From Selaginella moellendorffii (lineage: Eukaryota; Streptophyta; Lycopodiopsida; Selaginellales; Selaginellaceae): a DNA stretch of 64,000 nt. Below, one piece after another: positions 1 to 9,946 of this stretch. The DNA is taken from contig NW_003314268.1 of NCBI RefSeq assembly GCF_000143415.4, positions 1,348,672 to 1,412,671 of the forward strand, in the 5' to 3' direction. Positions within the stretch are counted from its first letter, which is position 1. Every line of letters starts with the position of its first letter. A program made the translations under genes and the position numbers. The notes below the pieces were generated by a model that did not search any database, was not told where the DNA came from, and was given only the letters and a program-made list of their open reading frames with translations.

Positions 1-215
1 CCATCTATGAAAGAACTCTGTTGGTTTTCCATTATTTCAAGAAGAGGTTCAAATATATGGCTATGATACTATATACTAATAATAGTATAGTAGGATTTTA
101 ATAACTGTCGGATTGGTTTCAATCTAGACCATTCATTTTTTATATAAGTTAAGGTTTTTAGGCTAATTGATATGCACATTTTCCATATTCCCTTTCTATA
201 TCATAAATATTATAA
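1..215 (+). mobile_element. Ty3/gypsy-type LTR fragment at the window edge
   Basis: This stretch aligns by eye with 17,745-17,960. In both places a short purine-rich run is followed by a sequence containing 'atggctat', an AT-rich 'actaatattagtatag'-like palindrome, 'gggattttgataa', 'tttcaat.cagacca' and 'ttccatattc'. The second copy follows the decayed end of a retroelement polyprotein, so this is probably the end of an internal region plus the start of a long terminal repeat. It is degenerate and cut by the window edge. Confidence 0.4.
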
Positions 216-525
216 TATACATATAGCTTAATAAGGTTATGTTAAAATTTCTTAACCCCCATTGACTTTGCTACTGCCTTTTGATGCAACGCTAGTGCAA
301 AAGCTTTAAGCATTGCAAAAGCTCATTTTCCTTGTTATTGGCCTTATACCTAGCAAGTGTCATGCTCAGAATCAAGGAACTAATTACTTTGATACTATGT
401 TAATAGTGGAGAGATGTGCACAAGGAGGAAAAATTCTTTGTGTATTTCAACTATATATGGACGAATACATATACATAGAAATTTCTACCACATGGGCATA
501 ATTACATGCCACATCATCTATACCT
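216..525. other. Intergenic, no confident gene
   Basis: AT-rich sequence. Around 313-400 a reading frame on the + strand (KLIFLVIGLIPSKCHAQ, then GTNYFD) resembles the signal peptide and first residues of the lectin-like genes at 15,419 and 34,734. It lacks the ATG (TTG in its place) and the rest of that gene, so it may be a relic or chance similarity. Confidence 0.25.
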
Positions 526-1330
526 CTAACACACTGCACCTTTGCAAATGGCAACATCTGGTGATGGAGGAGAGATCACCTCTCTCATCACGTCAGCATT
601 ACTCTGGTACTTCTCCATGATCTTTATCACGAGGTAAGGACGACTCTCTGAAAATCCGCCACCCAAAAAGACATGCTTGATCATCGTGTCATGAGAGGCA
701 ACCTTCTCCACCTCGGTGTCAAGGGTGGATCTCCTCATAATACTTCTCACCATGACCCTCTACGCATCCCAGCTGCCCATCAAATAGCTTCCATGGAAGC
801 TCAAACAGTTTGACACCAGTTCCATTGAAACTACTCTTTCCAAGCTCTGATGATGTTCTCTAGACACCCAATCTTTCTGATCAGTAAGTCGAGAAATTTC
901 TTGTCAACGTAAGTTCCTCCTCCCAGTCCCCCAGAACTGGCACCTTCATGTTTGGCACCTTCTCATTCGTGCATCACTCTCATCCGGATGGTGTGCGACG
1001 CTTCCACAACTGGCCAGATGGGAGTAGAAAACGTAGTCCCAAAATCCAAGCCCACTATCACCTTTGCTTGAAGAACGAGAGCTGGAAACCATAGCTGTGC
1101 CGCTACCACCACCCAAGACCGCCTAGAGCTTGTTTGACACCAATACGAGCCGAATCTCATTAATAAGCGAAATAACAGTCTGAAGGTCTTCATGATCTTC
1201 TTTTGTTGATAGAGAAAACCCTGGCAATATTTTCTTTGTGTTCAGCCATCATGTTTATTGCTACCATCTCTGAGATCAACGCAGTCGAGATTCTAGGGCT
1301 GGAAATATCAAAAGTACCAACAAAGATCTT
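526..1330 (-). pseudogene. HSPA12/Hsp70-like ATPase relic
   Basis: Pieces of an HSPA12-type Hsp70 actin-like ATPase lie in order on the minus strand but in different frames. Near 1,040 is the phosphate-1 motif VIVGLDFGTTFS. Near 930-830 is GGLGGGTYVDKKFLDLLIRK, matching the phosphate-2 region. At 740-530 is KHVFLGGGFSESRPYL followed by ISPPSPDVAICKGAVC, matching the adenosine-binding region. Most of the roughly 600-residue protein is missing between the pieces, frames change and stops occur, so it cannot encode a working ATPase. The sequence at 1,200-1,330 (ISSPRISTALISEMVAIN) may be a displaced part. HSPA12-like genes occur as multicopy families in some plants; this copy is a decayed duplicate. 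Confidence 0.72.
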
Positions 1331-1554
1331 TGTCAAGAGGTAAGCAAATCGGCTTGACGTTGGGAGCTACACAGCTTTTCCCAACTCCGTCTCAAAGATG
1401 TTCTTCACTAAGCTTGATCTTGTAATAGTCCTCGTCGTCCTGCGATTCTTCCACAGCTTCAAACACCTTGAAATCATCTTAGGAACAAATTACCGTGGTT
1501 TGGAAATTATAAAAGAGGAAAAACAGGACTTTCGAGTTTACCTCCACGTAAAAA

Positions 1555-2222
1555 TCACGTTATTTTGAGGAAGGGAGTCCATCTCCCTTGAATGCTCTTT
1601 CTTGTGGAGATCTCTCTCGTTCTCCTCTTGATCGGTCTCCGCCCAACCAGGTTGCGCAGCCTCTTGGCTTGAACCAGGCAATCTTCGGCGCTTAAGTTCC
1701 TGAGACCAATCGTCCTCTCCCTTTTGTTCACTGCTCGAAACAGAGAAAACCGAAATGAGAAACGCAGAGATGCAAAGAAAGCAATGTAGGCAAAGATGAA
1801 ACAGGAGATGAGAACACATGAGAAACACAAAGAAAAATATAAGAGAACAGAAAAAGAAAAGCCAAAAGAGTGGATGCACGTAAACACAGACAAGCTGAGA
1901 ACACACCCGGAAGAACATGAAGAACACAACAAGAATATAAAAGAGGAGTAAAAACCACTTGTAGAGCTCTAAAACACTCACGAAAGAATGCCTCGAGATA
2001 AGGATCCTGGTGAGGGCGCCACTTCGCCTCGATTTCGATCTGTGGATTCGCCTTGGCGAAGCGCGGCAGGAGCGTCTCCACGAAATCCCTAGAGAAAACG
2101 AATGTAGGCGCTTGCAACCGCGGTCATCGTCATCGTCAGTACCTCGCGCCTCGCGAGCCGCCGGATCGCTTGCAGTAGTGGACCAGGAGCTTCTTGAGCT
2201 GCCAGACGCCGCGCAGCGCCAT
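1555..2222 (-). CDS. MRPL43: Mitochondrial large-subunit ribosomal protein mL43
   Basis: Three exons on the minus strand (2143-2222, 1982-2088, 1555-1730) join in frame to a 120-residue protein, the normal size for plant mL43. It begins MALRGVWQLKKLLVHYC, followed by GGSRGARDFVETLLPRFAKA and NPQIEIEAKWRPHQDPYLEA; the last exon gives NKRERTIGLRNLSAEDCLVQ and ends in a basic tail, IQGRWTPFLKIT. The thioredoxin-like fold of the L51/S25/CI-B8 family matches throughout. The role (family knowledge) is a structural protein of the mitochondrial ribosome. The first two introns are 54 and 251 nt. A telobox-like AAACCCTAG lies in the leader at 2235-2243, as in many plant ribosomal genes. The gene looks intact. 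Confidence 0.9.
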
Positions 2223-2331
2223 TGCCCCTCGCTTAAACCCTAGAAAATCTTCCAACTAGGGCTTATGCATTCTCTCAATAACTATATGAATGCTTCATGA
2301 TTTTATTGGTGCTTTGAGACTCCTACATTGT

Positions 2332-2751
2332 CTATGGAAAAGACTTTTTCTTGTCTTGATCCATGGACTTCTTGTCCTCCTCCCCCTTGTGATCACCATC
2401 CATAGTTTTATCATCCTGCTCCTTCTGTTCATGATCCATGGATTTCTTGTCATCCTCCTCCTCCTTGTGATCACCATCCATAGACTTGTTCTTGCAGAAA
2501 ATATTGATATTAATGTTGATGTTGTTGTTGTTGTTGTTGTTGCTCCTCCTCTTGTGCTTGATTTGGCCATCACCACTTTGCTCCCAATCATCCATCTCTG
2601 AAGGATTCACAAGTGAAGAATTGGACGCTGGCTCCACAGCTGCTGAAACCCCATAGACCTCAACTTCATCTAAACTACTTGAAGAAGAAGAAGAAAATGC
2701 AATCTGGAAAGTAACCACTGCAAACACTACGAACACTAAAGCAGCCTTCAT
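2332..2751 (-). CDS. Small secreted acidic protein with Asn run and KSMDxDHK repeats
   Basis: A 139-residue single-exon protein. I start it at 2751 because the first residues, MKAALVFVVFAVVTFQIAFS, form a clear signal peptide. A Ser run follows, then a Glu/Val-rich stretch, a run of seven Asn passing into an alternating Asn-Ile stretch, and a C-terminal half of about four imperfect 12-14-residue repeats (KSMDGDHKEEED, KSMDHEQKEQDD, KTMDGDHKGEED, KSMDQDKKK). The mature part is very hydrophilic and charged, with no domain I recognise. A TATA element (TATATATA, 2823-2830) sits about 70 bp upstream, supporting expression. Function is unknown; it is probably a lineage-specific apoplastic or vacuolar protein. 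The low-complexity tract makes coding status less certain than for its neighbours. Confidence 0.55.
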   Translation of the reverse strand: MKAALVFVVFAVVTFQIAFSSSSSSSLDEVEVYGVSAAVEPASNSSLVNPSEMDDWEQSGDGQIKHKRRSNNNNNNNINININIFCKNKSMDGDHKEEEDDKKSMDHEQKEQDDKTMDGDHKGEEDKKSMDQDKKKSFP

Positions 2752-2818
2752 GGTGAGAGTAATCACAGCGAGCTTGATTGAGCCTATTGGATTGGTGATT
2801 AATTGCTGGAGGCTTGAG

Positions 2819-2833
2819 ACCCTATATATACCT
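2819..2833 (-). promoter_or_regulatory. TATA box of the small secreted-protein gene
   Basis: Read on the minus strand this is a TATATATA element about 70 bp upstream of the chosen start at 2751, a normal plant core-promoter spacing. The remainder of 2752-3125 holds only the end of the expansin gene and a poly-T run at 2940. Confidence 0.5.
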
Positions 2834-3125
2834 AAACTATGCATGCTAGCAATTGCCAAGTGGTCCTTTTCTCCATGCAATGCATATTATGTTTCTACCA
2901 TGGCAAAACTTTGTCTATAATCTTGCTGTGATGGCCATTGTTTTTTTTTTTTTTATCAAATCCAACTGCTATCAACATGGAGTCTCAGTGGCGGGTACCC
3001 CTGAAGCACCGCAGCAAAGCTGAGAGTTTGGAAGACTCTTTCCGCGTGAGAAAAGTTCGAGCAGCGCTCCCACAACTAAGAAAAGTCCTCGCTTATTCTT
3101 CGTTTGTTCTGCAAGGCTCTTCGCT

Positions 3126-4037
3126 TTAGCTGAATTGCCGGCCCGAGTAGGACTGTCCAAACTGCCAGTTGCGAGGAAAAACATCGTACGAGATGAGAGA
3201 TCCTCCCATGCTGGGTGTGAGCAGAAAGGAGAGGGACTGGCCGACTAGAACTCCATGGTATTCCCAATTCGATCCCCAGTTCCTCTTCATTGGGAGCCAG
3301 CCGGTGTTGGAGCCTTTGATCGACACGGCTCTCAAATCCCCCCATCCGGCAACGTTTTTTATGAGAACCAAGTTGAAGTTTGGGTTGCCGTTCATGGTGA
3401 AGATGATCCCACCTTGCTTGTAGCACTTGACCCTGATAGACCATCACCACATCATCAATTCCGTCATCAAAATCAAAGTCCTGGAGAAAAAACAAACAGG
3501 AAAAAGGAAGCTTTTGCGTCTACCTTCTGTACTGAACTGGGACGATCCCTCCTTGGTAAATGGCCATTTGCTCCCAGACTGGCTGGGAGAGATCGAAGTG
3601 CTCCCTGGGTGTGTTGCACCAGCCCCCATTGTCGCTTGGGAGGGCGTTGTTCGGGGGGCAAAAGTTCGTGGCGGTGACGGTGACCGACTTTCCGGGACGA
3701 CACCATCTCGAGTTGACGCACTGCATCTGGAAGCAAGCTCCGCAGGTAGCTCCCCCATTGAACAAGGCGGTGCTCAACGCCGCGGTGTTGACTCCATAGC
3801 CAGCACTAAGCACGTTTCCATAGCCGCAAGCACCACCTTCAAGAAACAAAAGACCACTTTTGTCAGCAAAAACTAATCGCAAGAGGAACTTCACTTCGCC
3901 ATACCCATTGTTCCCGAGGCATCGCTGCCCCCGTAGAATGTAGCATGAGCGTTGCTCCATTGTTGCGCAGCTGCGAGATTGAGAGCCACGAACAATAGCA
4001 GCGCAGCCGGAAGAAAAACTGCCGAAAAGAAGTCCAT
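3126..4037 (-). CDS. EXPA: Alpha-expansin
   Basis: Three exons (3905-4037, 3524-3836, 3126-3432) encode 250 residues, the standard alpha-expansin size. A signal peptide ([20 protein letters not shown]) precedes the double-psi beta-barrel domain, with [20 protein letters not shown], the Cys-rich framework, the alpha-specific insertion WCRPG...[15 protein letters not shown] and the HFD motif. The C-terminal grass-pollen-allergen-like domain has the [12 protein letters not shown] and NWGSNWEY motifs. Expansins are secreted to the cell wall and loosen cellulose-xyloglucan contacts at acidic pH without hydrolysis. Introns are 68 and 91 nt. The ATG at 4037 gives the only frame with a proper signal peptide. 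A TATTTAAG element lies about 100 bp upstream (near 4137-4145). No defects are seen. Confidence 0.96.
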
Positions 4038-4891
4038 CTTCCTTCCTTTGCTGCTACTGCTGCCACTGCCTCCGGATAAGAGGAGAACGAGGAGGGATAT
4101 CTTGCCTCTCTGAGAGCTGCGAGCTTCCACCCTCCTTAAATACTCCGATTCTTCCAGAAGCCATTTTCGTGACTTCCATCTCAGCTCTTGGCGCCGCCGC
4201 CGCCGCCCCGGCACGTTCCGTACTATTTATCTATCTGATATCGTCACAACGACCATCCACCTCCATTACCGGCTTCAACTTCTCAACTTCTCGTGGGATC
4301 GTGCGCATCGAGCACGCAAAATCTCCTTTTTTCTTCGTCCATTTTTCCCATCCCCTGGAGCTCTGACTGTGAGATGATTTCCCAGCTCTTCGAGTCTTGC
4401 GACTGGAGAGAAAACTAATATCCACTTGCCACATGAGTGCAGTTGACGCGCGAGCTGCGACTGTGACATGTTTTGCACCTCCTCTTTCCTGTCGTAATTA
4501 AATCCCGGATAACTTGTCGTGCACAGGCCTCAGCCCCCACCACTCGGTACGTACTCGATTGTCTCTTTGGATACGAATCGGTGCTCACCGCTTAAAGAAA
4601 GCGAATTCCCCGACTTAAGAAAATCGCCACCTCGAGACTTTTACGCACGATCCCAAAGACCAATCATAAGTCCTCACTCATTGAAGCCTGCAGCAGCCTG
4701 GAAGCACCTCCTGGATTCTCTTCCAACTTGAAGAGAATCCCCTGTGAAAAGGATGGCGAATCTCCTCAAGCTCTACAGACCAGATCCGTAAAACTTTCTG
4801 ACTGGAGATGAAAGCTGTTCCCTGGACTTTTGCTGCCTGTCGAGTGACGCTCAAACCACCTAGTAAACTGAACTGAAACTTGCATGCCAAA
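4038..4891. other. Intergenic: expansin promoter and 3' flank of DCAF13
   Basis: The expansin leader and promoter occupy 4038 to about 4300. The remainder up to 4,891 holds short frames only and no motif I can name. Confidence 0.5.
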
Positions 4892-6247
4892 CTACTCCAG
4901 CTCCGCTACGATCCTCTTCTTTCTCGCTGCCTCACGAGGCATGCTCCCGGGAGCACTGTGTGCTCTCTTCCTGCTCTCCTTCTTTCTGGCCGCCTCGGTC
5001 ATTTCCTGCCTCAACTTCTTCGCCTTGAAAACCGCCTTGGGAAGCTGCCTGTGCCTGTCAATCCTCTTGACTTCGTCCAAATGTTTGTACCGCTGCTTCA
5101 CGGCGTCAAGGTATTCGTGCTTGGCCCTTTCTCTCGGAAGTAGCACGCCGAGCTGCTCCGATGCTTTGGCCTTCCACAGACGGATGTTGGTGTCATCGCT
5201 GCCGGACATCACGTACGTCGCGTCCCCACTGAACCTGACGCTGAAAACACGTTGCATGCGCTTCGTGTGGTAAATCTCCCTGCTGTGGCCACCATTGTAG
5301 GAGAAAATCCTCACCGTCCTGTCGTAAGACCCCGTCACAAACTCCCTCCCAGTCGGGGAGAAATCCACGTCCATCACCGCCGAGACGTGATCCTTGTGGA
5401 TACACTTCGCAAACTTGAGCTTCCTCATGTCGTAAGTGTAGCAGTTGCAGTCCTCGTTGGCGGCCGTGAAGTTGAAAGGCTCGCGAGGATTCCAAGCAAC
5501 CGCGTTCGTTCTAGTCTGCATGACAAGCTTCCGCAGTGGAGTGTTCATCCTCAAGTCGTAGAGGCAGATGCTTCGATCACTCCCCGTGGTGACGAACACG
5601 TCCGGCTCGGCCGGATCAAACTTCACCGATACCACTGTCTCGGATCCCCAGGAAAAGCTCGTCATTGCTTCGGACCTGTTATAGTCCCACACCGAAACGT
5701 TGGCTCCAGCAGTAGCAAAGACTTTCTTCTCCCACTGGTGATCCACTGCTCGGAAAGAGTTCTTGTCCTGGAAAACCATCACAGGTTCGCAGTGCTTCAC
5801 GCCACCCGAGACCTCTCCAATCTCCGCCGCTGGAAGCTCCCAGAGCCGAGCAGTGCAATCGTCTCCACAGGTAACCAGGAAATCTCCATCGCTGGAAATG
5901 GAGACCCCTCTCACGGCCCCATTGTGGCCTGGAAACTCTGCCACGGTCTTGCGATAGGCGAGATCCCAGAGGCGGACATCTCCATCCATGGCGCCCGAGA
6001 CGAGGCAATTGAGGCGGCTGGGATTCTTGGCCATGCACGAGACGCCGTCCCTGTGATCCGACAGCGCGCCGATGAAGGGCTTGGCGAAGATCTTGTCGAG
6101 CTTGACGGCATTGAGCGCGCGCGTGTACTCCTGGGCGCGCTCCATCGGGTGGAGGCGGGGATCGAGGTTGCGGAATACCTTGGTGACATCCTGGGATCGC
6201 TCGCGAGTGAACGCCTCCTCCGATCGAGAGATCACTCTCACCTTCAT
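4892..6247 (-). CDS. DCAF13: DCAF13/Sof1 WD40 protein of small-subunit ribosome biogenesis
   Basis: An uninterrupted 451-residue frame, the usual family length (about 445-450). The N-terminus MKVRVISRSEEAFTRERSQD and NLDPRLHPMERAQEYTRALN is the Sof1 signature. WD40 repeats run to about residue 365 (for example SGAMDGDVRLWDLA, CGDDCTARLWEL, GSYDRTVRIFSY and SGSDDTNIRLWKAK). The Sof1 C-terminal domain follows, with EQLGVLLPRERAKHEYLDAV, RHRQLPKAVFKAKKL and a basic tail. The yeast homologue is a U3 snoRNP-associated factor for 18S rRNA processing in the nucleolus, and the animal protein also serves as a CUL4-DDB1 substrate receptor. The gene has no introns, unlike most neighbours. It is divergent from a PPR gene, with 138 bp between start codons. 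Confidence 0.96.
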   Translation of the reverse strand: MKVRVISRSEEAFTRERSQDVTKVFRNLDPRLHPMERAQEYTRALNAVKLDKIFAKPFIGALSDHRDGVSCMAKNPSRLNCLVSGAMDGDVRLWDLAYRKTVAEFPGHNGAVRGVSISSDGDFLVTCGDDCTARLWELPAAEIGEVSGGVKHCEPVMVFQDKNSFRAVDHQWEKKVFATAGANVSVWDYNRSEAMTSFSWGSETVVSVKFDPAEPDVFVTTGSDRSICLYDLRMNTPLRKLVMQTRTNAVAWNPREPFNFTAANEDCNCYTYDMRKLKFAKCIHKDHVSAVMDVDFSPTGREFVTGSYDRTVRIFSYNGGHSREIYHTKRMQRVFSVRFSGDATYVMSGSDDTNIRLWKAKASEQLGVLLPRERAKHEYLDAVKQRYKHLDEVKRIDRHRQLPKAVFKAKKLRQEMTEAARKKESRKRAHSAPGSMPREAARKKRIVAELE

Positions 6248-6385
6248 CGTCGCCCAAACCCTGGAAAAACCCTAAGGCGCTAGACCTAAAAGGAATATTT
6301 CTTTTGCCCCCTTTCTCCCTTTCAAAGTTTAGGGCTCTTGTTCCTTTTTACCCCTTTTCAAACTTTTAGGGTTCTTGGGTATTCT
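6248..6385. promoter_or_regulatory. Divergent promoter DCAF13 / PPR with telobox
   Basis: Only 138 bp separate the start codons of the minus-strand DCAF13 gene and the plus-strand PPR gene. A telobox AAACCCTAA lies at 6267-6275 (a degenerate copy, AAACCCTGG, just before it), and TTTAGGG motifs occur near 6329 and 6365. Teloboxes are known to be enriched in plant ribosome-biogenesis promoters. Joint control of both genes is an inference from spacing. Confidence 0.55.
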
Positions 6386-8074
6386 ATGATCGAGGGGAGA
6401 AATCAAACACTCCGGGCGATTCAATCGTGCACCAAGCTCTCCGCGGCGTCGACGCTCCACTCCCGCATTCGCGACCTCGTCCGCGACGACGATGTCTTCC
6501 TTCTCAACAAGCTGATCGAGATGTATGGGCGATGCGGCAGCTCCAGCGACGCGCGCCGGGTCTTCGACGCCCTCCACGGCTCCAGAAATCTCGATCTCTT
6601 CTCATGGAATCTCATGATCGTGGCCTACATCCGCAATGGCGGGATCAATCGAGCGAGGGAGCTCTGGGACGCGATGCCGGTGAGGAGCTCGGTGGCTTGC
6701 ACGGCGATGATCGTTTCGTATGGGCAGAGTGGAGATCTTCACAAGGCGGAGGAGATTTTCACTCTCGCGATCGAGAAGGATGTTCTTTGCTGGACTGCGA
6801 TGCTGGAAGCATATGCCCAGAATGGGCATCTGGAGGAATCGACAAGGGTGTTTGATTCTATGCCTTTTTGGGACACTGTTTCGTGCACCGCTATGCTGGT
6901 TGCATACTCGGAGCTTGCTAGTCTTGGAGAATCGAAAAGGATATTTTCTATGATCAAAGAGAAGAACATTGTCTCGTGGACAGCGATGATCACAGCATTT
7001 GCCCGGAATGGGGAGTTTGCGTCATCAAAAGAGGTATTTGATCGAATGCCTTTGCACAACTTGGTTTCTTGGAACTCACTCTTGACTTCTTTTGCACAAA
7101 ACAGGAACTGCGAGGAGGTGGAAAACTTCTTCTCTTCGATTCCCGAGTGGGACATGGTGTCTTGGAACGTCCTCGCTGCTGCGTTTGCGAAGGAAGGGCG
7201 ATTGGACGAAGCTATGGAGGTTTTCCATCGCATGCCCGAGCAGGACTTGGCTTCCTGGAGCTTGATGATCACTTGCAGCATCGAAAAGGGCCGGTTTGAT
7301 CAAGCGAGAGCGCTCTACTGGTCGATGCCCGAGCAAGATCTGGTGCTCGTCACCACGCTCATCAGTGCTTTCTCTCAGCAAGGCCACCTCGAGGAAGCAA
7401 AGTTTATGTTTGATACGCTTCCACAGAAGAACCTCGTGGCCTGGAACTCCATCCTGGGAGCTTACGTTCGTCACGGCCTGGTGGAAGAATCAAAGGAGCT
7501 CTTTGATGCCATGCCGGAGCGAGACTCCTTCTCCTGGACTTCGATCCTCGCGGCTTACTTCCAAGCAGGAGATCTCGTCACTGCCAGAAGAATGTTCGAG
7601 GCAATGCTGGATCGAAACTCGGTGTCCTGGACGGCGATGCTTGCGGCCTACGCTCAAAACGGACTTCCCGACGAGGCATTCGAGATATTCCACTCGATGA
7701 AGCTCGCTCACGCCTTGGACGATGTTTGTTTCGTCTCGGTGCTCGTTGCGAGCAGCCACGCAGGGAAAGTCTACGATGCGAGGCAGTGGTTTCTCTCGAT
7801 GATCATGGACTATGGGATCGAGCCTTCCAAGCACCATTTTTCGTGCATGGTGGACATACTTGCTCGAGCCGGGCACTTGGTGGAGGCGAGAGAGCTCATC
7901 GCGGACATGCCGTTTGTGCCGGATGGTGTCGAGTGGAAGTCCTTGCTGGGAGCTTGTAGAGGCCGGAACGATGTCAGGCACGGGAAGAAAGCCGTGACGA
8001 GCGTTTTGAGCTCCGGAGACATGGGAGACTCGGCTGTGTACGTGCTTCTGTCAAACATGCAAGCTTTCGCGTGA
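6386..8074 (+). CDS. Pentatricopeptide repeat protein (PPR, PLS-like)
   Basis: A single-exon gene of 562 residues. I start at the first ATG, 6386 (MIEGRNQTLRAIQSCTKLSA); no ATG lies upstream in frame. From residue about 25 it consists almost entirely of 31-36-residue helical repeats with the cores 'F..MP..D.VSW..M..AY...G...EA...F', about fifteen in all. The last part (VLVASSHAGKVYDARQWF, HHFSCMVDILARAGHLVEAR, EWKSLLGACRGRNDVRHGKK) is the standard PLS end plus the start of an E motif, but the protein stops after AVYVLLSNMQAFA, inside the E region and without a DYW domain. PPR proteins bind organellar RNA for editing, splicing or stability. The N-terminus shows no obvious transit peptide, so the compartment is unclear. 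Confidence 0.9.
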   Translation: MIEGRNQTLRAIQSCTKLSAASTLHSRIRDLVRDDDVFLLNKLIEMYGRCGSSSDARRVFDALHGSRNLDLFSWNLMIVAYIRNGGINRARELWDAMPVRSSVACTAMIVSYGQSGDLHKAEEIFTLAIEKDVLCWTAMLEAYAQNGHLEESTRVFDSMPFWDTVSCTAMLVAYSELASLGESKRIFSMIKEKNIVSWTAMITAFARNGEFASSKEVFDRMPLHNLVSWNSLLTSFAQNRNCEEVENFFSSIPEWDMVSWNVLAAAFAKEGRLDEAMEVFHRMPEQDLASWSLMITCSIEKGRFDQARALYWSMPEQDLVLVTTLISAFSQQGHLEEAKFMFDTLPQKNLVAWNSILGAYVRHGLVEESKELFDAMPERDSFSWTSILAAYFQAGDLVTARRMFEAMLDRNSVSWTAMLAAYAQNGLPDEAFEIFHSMKLAHALDDVCFVSVLVASSHAGKVYDARQWFLSMIMDYGIEPSKHHFSCMVDILARAGHLVEARELIADMPFVPDGVEWKSLLGACRGRNDVRHGKKAVTSVLSSGDMGDSAVYVLLSNMQAFA

Positions 8075-9039
8075 TTGAGAACGATTAATATCGACTCAGA
8101 GGTAAGGTTTGGATTTTGTTTTGTTGAAAATCGTTTTGACCGTAATGTTGAGCAGCAGCAAGATGGAAGACACTCTGCAAAAGACAAAACTACACGAGTT
8201 AGAGGTAACCTTTCTTTCCTAGAGAGAAGCGAGTAACACGATTGAGAGCAGTGCAAGGCGGAGCCAAAGCCGCAATCGCGGCTATGTCCAAGCAAGCAAG
8301 AATCCGGTGAGGCCACCAGAACTCGTCCAGACTAGGCGATCCTCCACTTCGAGCTGCAAGCTCAGAAGGCTTGGATGTGGCAAACAAGGTGGTGGAATTT
8401 TGTTTTATCCAAAGACGCATTGCGGTTTGAGATACACTGGGAATTGGAATCGCTTATGGTTTTCCAATTTAGGTAGCTTCTTATCCCCTCTTCTCACACT
8501 GCAAGTGTGGATAAAAAGAGGCAGTATGGTCCTTTGACCTATAGTGCATTCGTTTGGTTTTGAGAGGTGGGTGCTCAATGTCTACGTTTCTTATGGTTAT
8601 GTGCCTTATGTGCCATAACCACTCTTTTAGTTGGCAGTGATTAAGTTCTCTTACCCTCCATAAACCAACAACTCATGGATGATGGAGAAAGTTGTTAACA
8701 TTTGCAAGGAGTTAAACTGTTCTTTTGCCAGATTGTAAGTTTAACAATTTAGAAAGTATGAAGATTCTATGTAACCAAACTCTTTCCATGACAAGGTGAA
8801 TTGTTTTTTTTTTTTTAGCATTATGTTCATTTCAAATTTAAATAATTTTTTAGGCTCTTACACTCAAAATATAGAGTAACATCTTGTCTCCAAAGGCTAT
8901 GTAGAAGCAATCATGAGAAGCACTACTGATGGCAAGGCAAAATGAAAAATTAGTGATTTAGATGTTTTCAATCTTGCTACTATTAATGCATGACAGCCAA
9001 ATATTGCTAAATTTTTTCTAACAATAGATGATTGATTGG
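8075..9039. other. Intergenic, PPR 3' flank passing into AT-rich repeat DNA
   Basis: Base composition drops sharply after about 8,560, marking the edge of the transposon sink. I see no gene. Short frames in 8,100-8,540 have no recognisable motif. Confidence 0.45.
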
Positions 9040-9500
9040 TTCTTCAAAACATTTTAAAAAGAATATAGTAAGACAGAATGCATTCTTAATGTTGTGATAT
9101 AAATAGTTTTTATGTGTGTATTTCTAGGGATTGAAATAATGTCATGATTATGTTGGGGATATCATTTTCTAACATATAAGTATCACAAAATGCTTGTGAG
9201 CTTAAAGCCATTTCTACAAGATAAGTTAGAAGTGAATTGGAAACTTAACAAATTGTGATCTATCTTGGGAAGGAAGTTAAGATTAAAAGTATTTTTTATC
9301 ATAAATCATGTGTTTGAGTTAACCATGAAGGCTTTGGAAATCTAATATACTTGAAGTGTGCTTCAATTCCTATGGAAAATGATTTTATAATACAAGTTAC
9401 TTACTAAGTGAAGTTTGATAATAAAGGTGGTGTTATTAGAAGTTTAAGAGTGTTTGCATCTACTAGTCATCAACTGAATACTTGTAGCATATGTGATTAT
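9040..9500 (+). mobile_element. Probable Ty1/copia reverse-transcriptase fragment
   Basis: Read with frameshifts, the + strand gives YHKMLVSLKPFLQDKLEVNW, then KLNKL.SILGRKLRLK, then FELTMKALEI. This order resembles the copia segment 'LK.FL...FE...LG....FLGI.V', then the segment before 'KYI..LL..F'. Many stops interrupt it. The assignment rests on weak motif order. Confidence 0.35.
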
Positions 9501-9532
9501 AAGATAAAATTTGTATATACTATCATTTGGAA

Positions 9533-9946
9533 CCTTGGGGGATAAATAAGGATAAAATAATTATTAAGGGTTTTCTCATTAAGCAATTACCTTTTTTTCA
9601 ATTGGTTTAAGGGGAGAAATATAAAGCATGTTACATGGCTCAATTCTCAATTCTCATGGCTATTTAAAAAATAAATCTAGTCAATAATCAATAAGGATAT
9701 AAGTGTAGCATATATGTGGATGAAGGTATAAATGAGGATATAATAGCCATTAAGAAGTCTCTCATCAAGAAATTGCCCCTTTTCTAGTTGGCTTAAGAAA
9801 AAAAAGATAGGGTGCACTATAATACTTTATCATTGCTTATTTTCTAGTTGATTTAAGGGGAGAGAGATAGAGTGCACTACAATACTTTATTATTGAATTA
9901 CCCACTTTCCAATTGGTTTAAAGGGAGAGAAATAGGGTGCATTACA
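9533..9946 (+). repeat. Repeated LTR-end fragments, direct orientation
   Basis: Several degenerate copies of one unit occur here. Its parts are 'ataaggataaaataattat', 'ctcat.aagcaattgcccttttt', 'ttggtttaaggggagagaaata' and 'gggtgcattaca'. Copies lie at about 9,541-9,640 and 9,727-9,825, with tail-only copies at about 9,838-9,892 and 9,900-9,946. The same unit lies in inverted orientation at 11,680-11,782, next to a primer-binding-like sequence, which identifies it as an LTR end. Confidence 0.5.

Noticed and set aside
313-501. Possible lectin-like relic
   Set aside because: Similarity to the 15,419 gene covers only the leader and a few residues, has no ATG, and could be chance among hydrophobic leaders.
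5252-6283. 343-codon + strand frame opposite DCAF13
   Set aside because: Shadow of a highly conserved minus-strand gene; no domain.
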